Positions 1 through 7,305 of a stretch of 13,475 nucleotides of DNA are shown one piece after another. The translations under genes were made by a program, and so were the position numbers. The notes beneath the pieces were generated by a model. The model worked only from the letters and a program-made list of their open reading frames with translations, had not been told where the DNA came from and did not search any database. The DNA comes from Comamonas sp. (GTDB lineage: Bacteria; Pseudomonadota; Gammaproteobacteria; Burkholderiales; Burkholderiaceae_C). Position 1 is the stretch's first letter. Every line of letters starts with the position of its first letter. The stretch lies in the NCBI GenBank assembly GCA_019236485.1, contig JAFAIY010000138.1, forward strand, positions 1 to 13,475, given 5' to 3'.

Positions 1-171
1 AAGATTTCTTCATGCTGTGGTGCTTTCTTTGGAAAATACGGCTGTCTCGAAACTAACACAGTCACCGGCGGCAAGCGGGCTGGCGGCGCAGGACTGGCCG
101 CTATTTTTGCAATCATCCAACAGCTTTGCTGCACATCGCCGCCTGGCCACAGACCCTATCAAGCACCAGAA
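1..171. other. Leading non-coding stretch, nothing recognised
   Basis: This is the region before the first gene. I see no convincing gene, tRNA or terminator. A minus-strand open frame crosses it (10-390), but it is antisense to the cold-shock domain of the next gene and has no recognisable motif. No good -35/-10 pair could be chosen by eye for the downstream gene, although its promoter must lie here or upstream of the window. Confidence 0.5.
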
Positions 172-828
172 ATGAGAGTTATGCGTTATTGGGGAACCCT
201 GGTTCAATGGCATGACGAGCGGGGTTTTGGCTGGATCGAGGCCGATGCCGGCGGCGAAAAGCTTTTTGTGCACATCAGCGCTTTTGTGCCGCGTCCGCAG
301 GCCGAGCAGCGCCCCCAGCCCGGGCAGCGGCTGGAGTTCGCTGTGGGGCTGGAAAACGGCAAGAAGCGCGCTCAGCAGGTGGCTTGGCAACCCCGGTCAC
401 AGCCACAGACCGGCAGCCAGCCACGCGCCAGGGGGGAGCAGGCCACCCGCGCGGCGGGCTGGCATGCTTCCAGTCGGTTCAGCTACGGGGTGTTGCTGGC
501 CTGGCTGCTGCTGATGCTGAGCGGCTCTGTTTTCTGGAGCATGCCGCGCTGGATCTGGCTGGCTTATGCGGGACTGAGCGCGCTGACCTTCAGGGTCTAT
601 TGGCAGGACAAGTGGTCGGCCCAGCAGGGGCACTGGCGCACGCCCGAGAACACGCTGCAGGCCCTGGCGCTACTGGGCGGCTGGCCCGGAGCGGTGCTGG
701 CCCAGCAGTGGCTGCGCCACAAATCGAGCAAGACCAGCTTTCAGCTGCAGTTCTGGCTGCTGGCCCTGGTCAATGTCGCGGCCCTGCTGTGGCTGCTTGC
801 GTCGCCGGGTCGCCACTGGCTGACCTGA
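172..828 (+). CDS. Cold-shock-domain / DUF1294 membrane protein
   Basis: Predicted 218-aa two-part protein. Residues about 4-72 form a cold-shock (OB-fold) domain with the two nucleic-acid-binding motifs visible as GFGWIE (18-23) and LFVHIS (31-36), so single-stranded RNA or DNA binding is expected. A polar, Gln/Arg-rich linker (about 73-100) leads to a DUF1294 domain with hydrophobic segments near 104-122, 126-142, 164-178 and 193-210. The typical DUF1294 signature is present: YWQDKWSA, then WRTPE, then LGGWPGA, then RHKSSKTSF. This CSD-DUF1294 fusion is known in proteobacteria, but its cellular role is not established. The start is uncertain: ATG 172 and ATG 181 are both possible and neither has a strong ribosome-binding site. 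The stop lies only 6 nt from the stop of the convergent TPM gene, with no visible terminator between them. Confidence 0.88.
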   Translation: MRVMRYWGTLVQWHDERGFGWIEADAGGEKLFVHISAFVPRPQAEQRPQPGQRLEFAVGLENGKKRAQQVAWQPRSQPQTGSQPRARGEQATRAAGWHASSRFSYGVLLAWLLLMLSGSVFWSMPRWIWLAYAGLSALTFRVYWQDKWSAQQGHWRTPENTLQALALLGGWPGAVLAQQWLRHKSSKTSFQLQFWLLALVNVAALLWLLASPGRHWLT

Positions 829-834
829 AGCGCC

Positions 835-1377
835 TCAGCCGTTGCGGCGCGGCAGAGGCGGCTGCTCCGCGGGAACATCGGGCGAGTGATCCTGCCCATG
901 GCCGGGCTCGCTGCGGCGCGGGAAATGATGCTGCAGATGACGGCTCACGCGCTCCAGCGCCGTCACCAGTCCCACGCTGAAATGGCCGCCCTTGAAAGCC
1001 GATTGCATATCGCTGAGCAGCGTCTGCCACTGCTCGGCACTCATGGTGCGGTCCAGCGCGCGGTCGGCCACGATCTCTATCGCATGGTCGGCCAGCAGCA
1101 GATAGATCAGCGCACCGTTGTTGTGCTCGGTATCCCAGACGCGCAGCTTGCCGAACAGCGACAGCGCTCGCTGGCGCGGCGTGGCATCGCGCCAGATATA
1201 GCTGAACGGCAGGCCGGCCTCCACACAGATGCGCACCTGGCCGGTATGGCCGAGTTCGCTGCGCGCGATCAGCTGTTCGAGCTCGGCGAGCGTGGTTGCG
1301 GGCAGGGCCCGGCGCAGATGCAGCTCGGCCCAGCGGTGGCGCACCAGGCGCGCGAAGCGATGGAAAACATTGCTCAT
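835..1377 (-). CDS. Soluble TPM-domain protein
   Basis: Predicted 180-aa protein with a TPM (TLP18.3/Psb32/MOLO-1) fold over about residues 28-150. Supporting motifs are the G-x-V-x-I-x-V strand near 46-53, the segment LFGKLRVWDTEHNNGALIYLLL (74-95, shortened here to its ends), then IEIVADRALD (100-109) and a final helix FSVGLVTALERVS (133-145). Unlike its upstream neighbour it has no signal peptide and no membrane segment, so it is probably cytoplasmic or peripheral. The C-terminus is a polar His/Pro/Arg tail. The start at 1377 is chosen because it sits one base after the stop of the upstream TPM gene (TGA 1379-1381) and begins the homologous region; a longer frame reading back to 1494 would only overlap the Gly-rich tail of the neighbour. 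It is the last gene of the lemA operon. TPM proteins have been linked to phosphatase, photosystem-repair or membrane quality-control roles, but none can be assigned here. Confidence 0.85.
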   Translation of the reverse strand: MSNVFHRFARLVRHRWAELHLRRALPATTLAELEQLIARSELGHTGQVRICVEAGLPFSYIWRDATPRQRALSLFGKLRVWDTEHNNGALIYLLLADHAIEIVADRALDRTMSAEQWQTLLSDMQSAFKGGHFSVGLVTALERVSRHLQHHFPRRSEPGHGQDHSPDVPAEQPPLPRRNG

Positions 1378-1378
1378 C

Positions 1379-2308
1379 TCACCAATCCCCCGAGGCGCCG
1401 CCGCCACCAAAGCTGCCACCGCCGCCCGAGCTGAAGCCGTCGCTGCCACCGGAACTCCAGCCGCCGCCACCTCCGCCGCTGCTCCAGCCGCCACCTCCCG
1501 TGCCTATATAGGGGCCGCCCCGGCCGCTGCGCGACAGATTGGAGAGCAGGGTGAAGAGCAGCCCCAGAAAGGCCGCAAATCCCGCAATCATCAGGCTGGT
1601 GGTGAACACATAGGCCAGGGCCCCGGCCGCGCCGCCCACGACCAGCGAACCCAGAACGCGCCCGAAGATGGCACGCGCCATGGCAATGGCTAGAGGAAAG
1701 CCAAAGAACAGCAGCGGCAGCAGGAAGTCGGCATGCTGGGTCCAGGACTGCTTGGCATGCCGGGGTTCGGGGGCGGGCAGTTTTTCACCGCGGATCAGCA
1801 AGCCCATCTGCTCTATGGCTGCGGACAGGCCGCCCGCATAGTCGTCGGCGCGAAAGCGCGGCTTCATGGCCCCGTCTATGATGCGGCCCGCCTGGATATC
1901 GGGAATCGCGCCCTCAAGCTTGCGCGCCACCTCGATGCGCATGCGCCTGTCATTCTTGGCCACCACGATCAGAGCGCCGTCGCCTATCTCCTTGCGGCCC
2001 AGCTTCCAGCTGCTGGCCACGCGCCAGGCATAGGCGGCAATGTCCTCGGGCGCCGTGGTCGGCACCATGAGCACCACGATCTGGGCACCGGTGTCGTCCT
2101 CGAGCTTTTTGAGCTGGGCGCCCAGTGACTGCAGATCGCCGCTGGCCAGCGTGCCCGTGGTGTCGATCACGCGACCCGTGAGCTCGGGCACGGGCTGCAG
2201 CTGAGCGCCGGTCTGGGCCCGGGCCGGCAGTGCGGCAAGCAGGCCAAGCCACACGAAAACAATAGCTGCAAGCGCTTTGCAGATAAGGGCTAGCGTCTTG
2301 TTTGGCAT
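1379..2308 (-). CDS. TPM-domain membrane protein (YgcG-like)
   Basis: Predicted 309-aa envelope protein. An N-terminal signal peptide (1 to about 31) ends at LPARA-QT. A TPM domain follows at about 44-175, including GRVIDTTGTL, QIVVLMVPTT, the GDGALIVVAKNDRRMRIEVARK stretch around 109-130 and the helix GLSAAIEQMG (160-169). Two or three hydrophobic segments (about 193-212 and 219-256) anchor it in the inner membrane, and a Gly/Ser/Trp-rich tail (262-309) ends in SFGGGGASGDW, which is the usual ending of this family. The start at 2308 is chosen for the signal peptide and because it lies 22 nt after lemA; an upstream in-frame extension to 2431 would overlap lemA. Proteins of this type are often called beta-propeller methanol-dehydrogenase type in databases, a misleading legacy name. 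The neighbourhood with lemA is common across bacteria. Its biochemical function is unknown. Confidence 0.9.
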   Translation of the reverse strand: MPNKTLALICKALAAIVFVWLGLLAALPARAQTGAQLQPVPELTGRVIDTTGTLASGDLQSLGAQLKKLEDDTGAQIVVLMVPTTAPEDIAAYAWRVASSWKLGRKEIGDGALIVVAKNDRRMRIEVARKLEGAIPDIQAGRIIDGAMKPRFRADDYAGGLSAAIEQMGLLIRGEKLPAPEPRHAKQSWTQHADFLLPLLFFGFPLAIAMARAIFGRVLGSLVVGGAAGALAYVFTTSLMIAGFAAFLGLLFTLLSNLSRSGRGGPYIGTGGGGWSSGGGGGGWSSGGSDGFSSGGGGSFGGGGASGDW

Positions 2309-2330
2309 GGGGCTCTGGACGCAGTGGCTG

Positions 2331-2948
2331 TTACTTGGCGCCGGCAGGGGCGGTCGGCGCCGAGAAGTCCACCTTGGGCGGTGCGGAAATCTGGGCCTCG
2401 TTCTGCACCGTGAAGTTGGGCTTGACGGCATAGCCGAACACCTTGGCCGTGATATTGCTCGGGAAGCTGCGCGCCAGCACGTTATAGGCCTGCACGGAGC
2501 TGATGTATTCGTTGCGCGCCACGGTGATGCGGTTTTCCGTGCCCTCCAGGGTCACGCGCAGATCGCGGAAAGCCTGGTTGGCCTTGAGATCCGGGTAGCG
2601 CTCGGCCACCACCATCAGGCGCGACAGCGCACCCGAGAGCTCGCCCTGGGCCTGCTGGAATTTGTTGAAGGCCTCGGGGTTGTTGATGAGGTCCGGCGTG
2701 GCCTGGATGGAGGTGGCCTTGGAACGCGCCTCTATCACCCTGGTCAGGGTTTCCTGCTCGAAATTGGCCTCGCCCTTGACAGTGGCCACGATGTTCGGGA
2801 CCAGGTCCGAGCGGCGCTGGTACTGGTTGAGCACCTCGCTCCAGGCGGCCTTGGTCTTTTCGTCCAGGCGCTGGAAGTCGTTGTAGCCGCAGCCGCCCAG
2901 GGACAGCAGCGACGCAAAAGTCAGCAACAGCAGAAGCCAGCGTTTCAT
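2331..2948 (-). CDS. lemA: LemA family lipoprotein
   Basis: Predicted 205-aa LemA protein. The N-terminus is a lipoprotein signal with lipobox LGGC (Cys20), so the mature protein should be lipid-anchored in the envelope. LemA signatures follow in order: YNDFQRLDEKTKAAWSEVLNQ (22-42, given by its ends), RRSDLVPNIVATVKG (45-59), FEQETLTRVIEARSKA (63-78), then the central FNKFQQAQGELSGALSRL (94-111), the RYPDLKANQAF region (117-127), ENRITVARNEYISSVQAYN (138-156) and FPSNITAKVFGY (162-173). The family forms a long helical bundle. Start alternatives exist at 2960 (ATG) and 2990 (GTG); 2948 is preferred because it gives a compact lipoprotein signal. It is the first gene of the lemA-TPM-TPM operon. 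LemA function is not firmly known; it often accompanies TPM proteins or membrane proteases. Confidence 0.93.
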   Translation of the reverse strand: MKRWLLLLLTFASLLSLGGCGYNDFQRLDEKTKAAWSEVLNQYQRRSDLVPNIVATVKGEANFEQETLTRVIEARSKATSIQATPDLINNPEAFNKFQQAQGELSGALSRLMVVAERYPDLKANQAFRDLRVTLEGTENRITVARNEYISSVQAYNVLARSFPSNITAKVFGYAVKPNFTVQNEAQISAPPKVDFSAPTAPAGAK

Positions 2949-2980
2949 GGGCGCATCCATTCGCAAAAAAGATAAATGAA

Positions 2981-2989
2981 ACAATAGCA
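2981..2989 (-). promoter_or_regulatory. Candidate extended -10 of the lemA operon
   Basis: On the minus strand this reads TGCTATTGT, an extended -10 element (TGn followed by TATTGT), about 33-41 nt upstream of the preferred lemA start. No good -35 hexamer lies 16-18 nt further upstream, which is tolerable for an extended -10 promoter. Assignment is by eye only. Confidence 0.35.
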
Positions 2990-3149
2990 CACGGGCTTTT
3001 GCACGGCGTCGGCGGCCGACTGGAGGCGCGAGACGCTAGCATTGCAGCCATGTCTACCCTCTCTCCATCGCCTGCCTTGCGCGCCGTGCGGCGCCCAGGC
3101 CCTGCCGCGCCGTGCATGCTGCTGGTCAAGGCCTGGCGGGGATAGCAAC

Positions 3150-4163
3150 ATGGAGCTGCAGACATTTCGCGCGCCCTGGTGGCAGCCCGGCGGTCATGTG
3201 CAGACCATCTGGTCGGCCCTGTGCTCACGCCGCAGCGTGGCCGGCGATGCACCGCTGCGCTGGCGGCGCGAGCGCTGGGAGACGCCCGATGGCGACTTCA
3301 TCGACGTCGACTTCTCGGGCCATGATCCTGTCGCGCAAGCTCCCATGTTGGTGCTGTTCCATGGCCTTGAGGGTTCCTCTTCGAGTCACTACGCCCAGGC
3401 GCTGGCACAGGTCTGTGCGCAGCGCGGCTGGTGCCTGGTCGTGCCGCATTTCCGCGGCTGCAGCGGCGAGCCCAATCGCCTGCCGCGTGCCTATCACTCG
3501 GGGGATGCCGACGAGGTGGACTGGATCTTGCGGCAGCTGCGGCCGCGCAAGCGGGGCGGCCTGCTGGCCATGGGGGTGTCGCTGGGCGGCAATGCCCTGG
3601 CCCGCTGGGCGGGCCTGCAGCGCCAGGCCGCGGCCGAGCTCGTCACGGCCGCCGCCGTGGTTTGCGCGCCGCTGGATCTGGTGGCCGGCGGCGCCAATCT
3701 GGGCCGGGGACTGAACCGCTGGCTCTACACCCCGATGTTCATGCGCACCCTGGTGCCCAAGGCCCTGGCCAAGTGGCAGCAGTCGCCGGGCCTGTTCGAC
3801 AGGGCCAGGCTGCAGCGTGCCCGCACGCTGCATGCATTTGACGATGTGTTTACCGGCCCGGTCCATGGCTTCAGGGACGCCGATGATTACTGGCGACGGG
3901 CATCCGCCAAGCCTTTGCTCAAGCAGGTGGCTCTGCCTCTGCTGCTGCTGAATGCGCGCAACGATCCTTTCGTGCCGGCGGGCAGCCTGCCCGGGCCCGG
4001 CGATGTCAGCGCGTCCGTGCAGCTGTGGCAGCCGCCGCATGGCGGCCATGTGGGTTTTTCATCGGGCGCCTGGCCGGCCCATGTGCAAGCCATGCCGCTG
4101 GCCGTGACGCAGTGGCTGGCGCAATGGCTGGAGCCGAACAACAAGGAGAGTGGTAATGGATGA
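3150..4163 (+). CDS. yheT: YheT-type alpha/beta-fold hydrolase
   Basis: Predicted 337-aa hydrolase of the YheT/ABHD1-3 (COG0429) family, cytoplasmic, probably an esterase or lipase-like enzyme; its physiological substrate is unknown. The N-terminal FRAPWWQPGGHVQTIW (6-21) is a family hallmark. The oxyanion-hole strand LVLFHGLEGSS lies at 67-77, the nucleophile elbow GVSLGG at 142-147 (Ser144), the acid in LNARNDPFVP (Asp272) and the catalytic His in PHGGHVGF (most likely His300). All catalytic elements are present and the length is normal for the family. ATG 3150 is chosen because it starts just before the family N-terminus and follows a GGCGGGGA ribosome-binding site. The last 8 nt overlap the next gene, so the two are translationally coupled. 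The 201-nt gap to lemA holds divergent promoters. Confidence 0.93.
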   Translation: MELQTFRAPWWQPGGHVQTIWSALCSRRSVAGDAPLRWRRERWETPDGDFIDVDFSGHDPVAQAPMLVLFHGLEGSSSSHYAQALAQVCAQRGWCLVVPHFRGCSGEPNRLPRAYHSGDADEVDWILRQLRPRKRGGLLAMGVSLGGNALARWAGLQRQAAAELVTAAAVVCAPLDLVAGGANLGRGLNRWLYTPMFMRTLVPKALAKWQQSPGLFDRARLQRARTLHAFDDVFTGPVHGFRDADDYWRRASAKPLLKQVALPLLLLNARNDPFVPAGSLPGPGDVSASVQLWQPPHGGHVGFSSGAWPAHVQAMPLAVTQWLAQWLEPNNKESGNG

Positions 4164-4713
4164 GATCGTGAAACAGGCCATGGCCAAATGGCCCAATGTG
4201 CCGGCCTGTGCGGGCTGGCTGGGCCTGGATGCGCGCGGCCAGTGGTGGCTGCGGGACGCCGAGGCCCAGGCCCGCGGCGCGTTTGCCAGCGGCCTGGAGG
4301 GGGCCAAGGGTCATGCGGTGAGTCAGGAAAAGCTGGCCGCCTTCATAGGTCGCAACTATATGGCCGAGCCCGACGGCCGCTGGTACTTCCAGAACGGCCC
4401 GCAGCGCGTGTACGTGGAGCTGGAATCGGCGCCCTGGGTATGGCGCTTGCGCAGCGCGGAGCAGGGCCTGCAACTGCACAGCCATACGGGCCAGGAGCTG
4501 GCGGCCGCCGCCGTGGAGCAGGTCCTGCTGGATAGGCAGGGCCGGCTGTTTCTGCTGCTGCCGCAGGGCCTGGGCCTGGTCCACAGCCTGGACATGCTGG
4601 ATGCGGCCGAGGCGCTGGAGCGCGGCGAGCTGCCCGAGCCGCAGGAGGTCGACGCTGTGCAGCTGCCGCAGCGCTTCGGCTTTGTGCTGAGTCCGCAGTC
4701 TCTGCAAAGTTGA
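4156..4713 (+). CDS. Conserved-looking protein of unknown function, coupled to yheT
   Basis: Predicted 185-aa soluble protein without signal peptide, membrane segment or a catalytic motif that I recognise. It may belong to a DUF family (I think one of the DUF29xx families seen in Burkholderiales), but I cannot confirm the number. Visible features are a Trp-rich N-terminal half (WPNVPACAGWLGLD at 12-25, GQWWLRD at 28-34, GRWYFQNGPQRVYVELE at 74-90), APWVWRLR, a hydrophobic strand-rich segment VLLDRQGRLFLLLPQGLGLV (about 123-142) and an acidic tail. ATG 4156 is preferred over GTG 4150 because AAGGAG at 4143-4148 is correctly spaced from it. The 8-nt overlap with yheT (ATGGATGA) strongly suggests a shared mRNA and perhaps a shared pathway. 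Codon use resembles the neighbours, so there is no sign of recent transfer. Confidence 0.85.
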   Translation: MDEIVKQAMAKWPNVPACAGWLGLDARGQWWLRDAEAQARGAFASGLEGAKGHAVSQEKLAAFIGRNYMAEPDGRWYFQNGPQRVYVELESAPWVWRLRSAEQGLQLHSHTGQELAAAAVEQVLLDRQGRLFLLLPQGLGLVHSLDMLDAAEALERGELPEPQEVDAVQLPQRFGFVLSPQSLQS

Positions 4714-4753
4714 TAGCTGCTGCCGCATATCCGGCAATGGTTTTGAGGCGAAA

Positions 4754-4788
4754 CAATAAAAAACCGGCGCGAGGCCGGTTTTTTATTG
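4754..4788. terminator. Bidirectional intrinsic terminator
   Basis: This is a perfect inverted repeat with 15-nt arms (CAATAAAAAACCGGC at 4754-4768 and its complement at 4774-4788) around a 5-nt GCGAG loop. The GC core is CCGGC/GCCGG, flanked by an A6 run on the left and a T6 run on the right, so it can stop transcripts from either direction. It lies between the stop of the yheT-linked gene (4713) and the stop of the convergent cytochrome gene (4802) and should serve both. Confidence 0.93.
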
Positions 4789-4801
4789 CGGAAGCAGGGG
4801 C

Positions 4802-5653
4802 TTACTTGGCCGCATTCACCATGTACTGGATGGCGGCCTTGAAATCCGCATCGGAAGCCGTGGAGCCGCCCTTGGGAGGCATGGCGCCCACGCCCTGGGT
4901 GGCTTTTTGCACCATATCGTCCATGCCCTTGGCAATGAACGGTGCCCAGGCGGCCTTGTCGCCAAACTTGGGCGCGCCCGCTACACCGCTGCCATGGCAG
5001 GCCACGCAGGTCGTGCTGTAGAGATTCTTGCCGGCATCGGCTCCGGCCGCCGCGGGAGCGGCTTCGGCGACGGGGGCGGCTGCCGCTGCTGCAGCGACAG
5101 GAGCCGGTGCCGCGGCAGGAGCGGGAGTAGGAGCTGCGGCGGCTTCGGCGCCGGCGGCAGGTGGCTGAGGCTCGGGGAAGCTGGCGCCCGCGGCATTGGC
5201 CATATAGACCACGCCACGCGCGATTTCGGTGTCGTTGAACTCGCCGCCGCCCTGGGCCGCCATGGCGCCCTTGCCGCTCAGGGCCGAGTGCACCAGGGTC
5301 TCTAGGCTTTGCTTGATGCGTGGGCCCCAGGCCGCGGTGTCCTGGAACTTGGGCGCGCCCGCAGCGCCAGTGGCGTGGCAGGCCGAGCATTGGGACTTGA
5401 AGACTTCCTCGCCGCTGCGCAGGGGGCGGTTGGCATCTTGGATCTCCACGCTGCCAACCTTTTGCAGGCGCACGGCCTTGGACATTTCGGCGTGGCTGGA
5501 GCCTGCGCCCGTGGTGTCCGACGAGGTCACGAACTTGACCAGACCGATGATCACGAAGACGGGAACGACGAACGAGAAGAAGACGGCAAGCAGCAAATGC
5601 TTGGGATTCTTGATGGGGCCGGTATGGGCTTCTTCGTGGTGTTGCTCGCTCAT
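4802..5653 (-). CDS. Membrane-anchored di-heme cytochrome c (c5-like)
   Basis: Predicted 283-aa electron carrier. A polar His-rich N-terminus (1-18) is followed by one membrane anchor (about 19-42), then two cytochrome c domains exposed to the periplasm. Heme 1 binds at CSACH (89-93), with a likely axial Met131 in KGAMAAQGG. Heme 2 binds at CVACH (216-220), with a likely axial Met258 in VGAMPPKGG. The domains are clearly duplicated (GAPKF...AAWGP and GAPKF...AAWAP follow the hemes) and joined by a flexible Ala/Pro linker (about 162-207). The partner is probably a terminal oxidase or the bc1 complex, but this is inference. The start at 5653 is supported by an AGAGGA ribosome-binding site; ATG codons at 5668 and 5689 lack one. 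The gene appears monocistronic, with its own promoter and the shared terminator at 4754-4788. Confidence 0.93.
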   Translation of the reverse strand: MSEQHHEEAHTGPIKNPKHLLLAVFFSFVVPVFVIIGLVKFVTSSDTTGAGSSHAEMSKAVRLQKVGSVEIQDANRPLRSGEEVFKSQCSACHATGAAGAPKFQDTAAWGPRIKQSLETLVHSALSGKGAMAAQGGGEFNDTEIARGVVYMANAAGASFPEPQPPAAGAEAAAAPTPAPAAAPAPVAAAAAAAPVAEAAPAAAGADAGKNLYSTTCVACHGSGVAGAPKFGDKAAWAPFIAKGMDDMVQKATQGVGAMPPKGGSTASDADFKAAIQYMVNAAK

Positions 5654-5692
5654 GAAGTCCTCTGACATCGTATGGGTTTGATTTAACAAACC

Positions 5693-5721
5693 ATTATAGA
5701 AGTGAGGGATAAGAACGCCAG
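5693..5721 (-). promoter_or_regulatory. Candidate promoter of the cytochrome c gene
   Basis: The minus strand carries a perfect -10 hexamer TATAAT (plus coordinates 5693-5698). The -35 side is poor: the best options are CTGGCG with a 17-nt spacer or TGGCGT with a 16-nt spacer. Transcription would start near 5686, giving a leader of roughly 30 nt with the ribosome-binding site. An activator may compensate for the weak -35. Confidence 0.45.
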
Positions 5722-5806
5722 TGCACGACGATACGGGTTGACGGCTGCCGCATAAAGGGGTTGAGTTGGATCAACCTTGCCCACTTCCCATCGTCGCGCC
5801 CGCATG

Positions 5807-5831
5807 AAAAAAAGGCGTCCGAGGACGCCTT
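5807..5831 (-). terminator. Intrinsic terminator of the efflux operon
   Basis: Read on the minus strand this is AAGGCGTC, loop CTCG, GACGCCTT, then a run of seven T that overlaps the stem end (plus arms 5812-5819 and 5824-5831, A-run 5807-5813). It begins about 40 nt beyond the stop of the outer-membrane channel gene (5872). A second short GC hairpin without a T-run (5846-5859, CGGCG/CGCCG) lies between the stop and this terminator. Confidence 0.88.
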
Positions 5832-5871
5832 GGTGGTCTTAAGGCCGGCGCTGGCGCCGACCGGTTCGGGC

Positions 5872-7305
5872 TTACTGTGCGGCGCCAGCCGCCGGAGCTG
5901 CACTGGCGGTCGCGGGTTCGGTCCAGCCGCCGCCCAGCACCTTGTAGAGGTTGACCTGGTTCTGCAGCTGTTGCAGGCGCACCTGGACCACGGATTGCTC
6001 CAGGGAGAACAGCGAACGCTGGGCATCCAGCAGGTCCAGATAGCTGGCCACGCCGTTGGTGTAGCGCAGGTCGGACAGCTTGTAGCGAACCTGCTCCGCC
6101 TCGAGCTGGCGCGACTGCGCCTGCAGCTGGTCCTGCAGCGTCTGGCTGCTGACCAGGGCGTCGGAGACTTCGCGGAAGGCCGTCTGTATGGACTTCTCGT
6201 ACTGGGCCACGGCGATCTTCTCGCCGGCTTCGGCCACCTCCAGATTGGCGCGGGTGCGGCCGGCATTGAAGATGGGCAGATACAGCGACGGCGCAATGCT
6301 GAAGTACTTGGAGCCCGCGCTGAACAGGTCCGAGAGTTCAGGATTGACGAAGCCCGCCGAGGCCGTCAGCGAGATATTCGGGAAGAAGGCCGCGCGCGCC
6401 GCACCGATATTGGCATTGGCCGCAATCATGCTCTGCTCGGCCTGGCGCACGTCGGGGCGACGCAGCAGCAGATCCGAGGGCAGGCCGGAGGGCACGTCGG
6501 CGATGGCGGGCAGATCGGACAGCTTCTTGCCCTGCAGGCTGGCCAGCAGATCGGACGGCAGGCCCTGGCCCACGAGCAGGGTCAGGGCATTGACATCCAG
6601 CTCGCGCTGGCGCGTCTGCTGGGCCAGCGTGGCGCGCGCGCTCTCGGCCAGCGACTGAGCCTGGCGGAAGTCCAGCTCGGAGGCCACGCCCGAGTCCAGG
6701 CGCAGCTTGGTCAGCGTGACGGACTGTTCGCGCGTGCCCAGCGTGCGCCGCGAGATCTCCATCAGCTCCTCGTCGGCCTGCAGGCCCAGCCAGGCGTTGG
6801 CGACATTGGCGATCAGGCTGATCTGCGCGGATTTGCGGCCTTCCGCGGTAGCCAGGTACTGGGCCAGGGCCTGTTCCTTGAGGCTGCCGATGCGGCCCCA
6901 GAAGTCGATCTCCCAGCTGGGCATGGTCAGCCCGGCCGTGTACATATTCACGTACTGACCGGTCACCGTGCTGGGCTGGCGGCTGCCCTGGCCGGCGACG
7001 CCGATCTCGGGGAACTGGGCCGCCCGCTGGATCTGGTACTGGGCGCGGGCCTTCTCGATATTCAGCACGGCCACGCGCAGATCGCGGTTGTTGTCCAGCG
7101 CGAGCTGAATGATCTGCTGCAGGCGCGGGTCGGTGAAGAACTGCTGCCAGGGGATGTCGGCAGCAGCCACGCCTGTGGCCGCGGTGGCCGCAGGGAACTG
7201 CTGCGCCACCGGCAGGGCCGGCTTATCGAGCTGGGGAATAAAGGAGCAGCCGCTGGCCAGCAGCGCGCCGGCCAATGCCACGGGGAGCAAAGTTTTATTC
7301 ATCAT
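5872..7305 (-). CDS. oprM: RND efflux outer-membrane lipoprotein (OprM/TolC type)
   Basis: Predicted 477-aa outer-membrane channel of the OprM/NodT family. It forms the trimeric exit duct that carries drugs from the inner-membrane pump across the periplasm and outer membrane. The lipobox ASGC (Cys20) marks it as a lipoprotein. Two OEP repeats are visible: the first includes PWQQFFTDPRLQQII (52-66), AQFPEIG, and SWEIDFWGRIGSLKEQAL (130-147); the second includes RRPDVRQAEQSMIAANANIG (282-301), FFPNISLTASAGF (307-319), LPIFNAGRTRANL (343-355) and YTNGVASYLDLLDAQRSLF (415-433). The length is normal. ATG 7305 follows an AGGGAGG ribosome-binding site; ATG 7302 is equally possible. Its first 11 nt overlap the end of the pump gene, so they are translationally coupled. 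The symbol is by family similarity. Confidence 0.95.
   Translation of the reverse strand: MMNKTLLPVALAGALLASGCSFIPQLDKPALPVAQQFPAATAATGVAAADIPWQQFFTDPRLQQIIQLALDNNRDLRVAVLNIEKARAQYQIQRAAQFPEIGVAGQGSRQPSTVTGQYVNMYTAGLTMPSWEIDFWGRIGSLKEQALAQYLATAEGRKSAQISLIANVANAWLGLQADEELMEISRRTLGTREQSVTLTKLRLDSGVASELDFRQAQSLAESARATLAQQTRQRELDVNALTLLVGQGLPSDLLASLQGKKLSDLPAIADVPSGLPSDLLLRRPDVRQAEQSMIAANANIGAARAAFFPNISLTASAGFVNPELSDLFSAGSKYFSIAPSLYLPIFNAGRTRANLEVAEAGEKIAVAQYEKSIQTAFREVSDALVSSQTLQDQLQAQSRQLEAEQVRYKLSDLRYTNGVASYLDLLDAQRSLFSLEQSVVQVRLQQLQNQVNLYKVLGGGWTEPATASAAPAAGAAQ

Noticed and set aside
10..390. Minus-strand open frame of 126 codons at the left edge
   Set aside because: It overlaps the cold-shock domain in antisense and has no motif or ribosome-binding site.
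1379..1520. GC-rich tandem-like repeats in the TPM gene end
   Set aside because: They simply encode the Gly/Ser/Trp-rich tail that is usual for this protein family, not a separate repeat element.
3050..3145. A 31-codon plus-strand open frame ending 4 nt before yheT
   Set aside because: It has no ribosome-binding site and no leader-peptide signature such as a run of regulatory codons. It may simply be chance in the divergent intergenic region.
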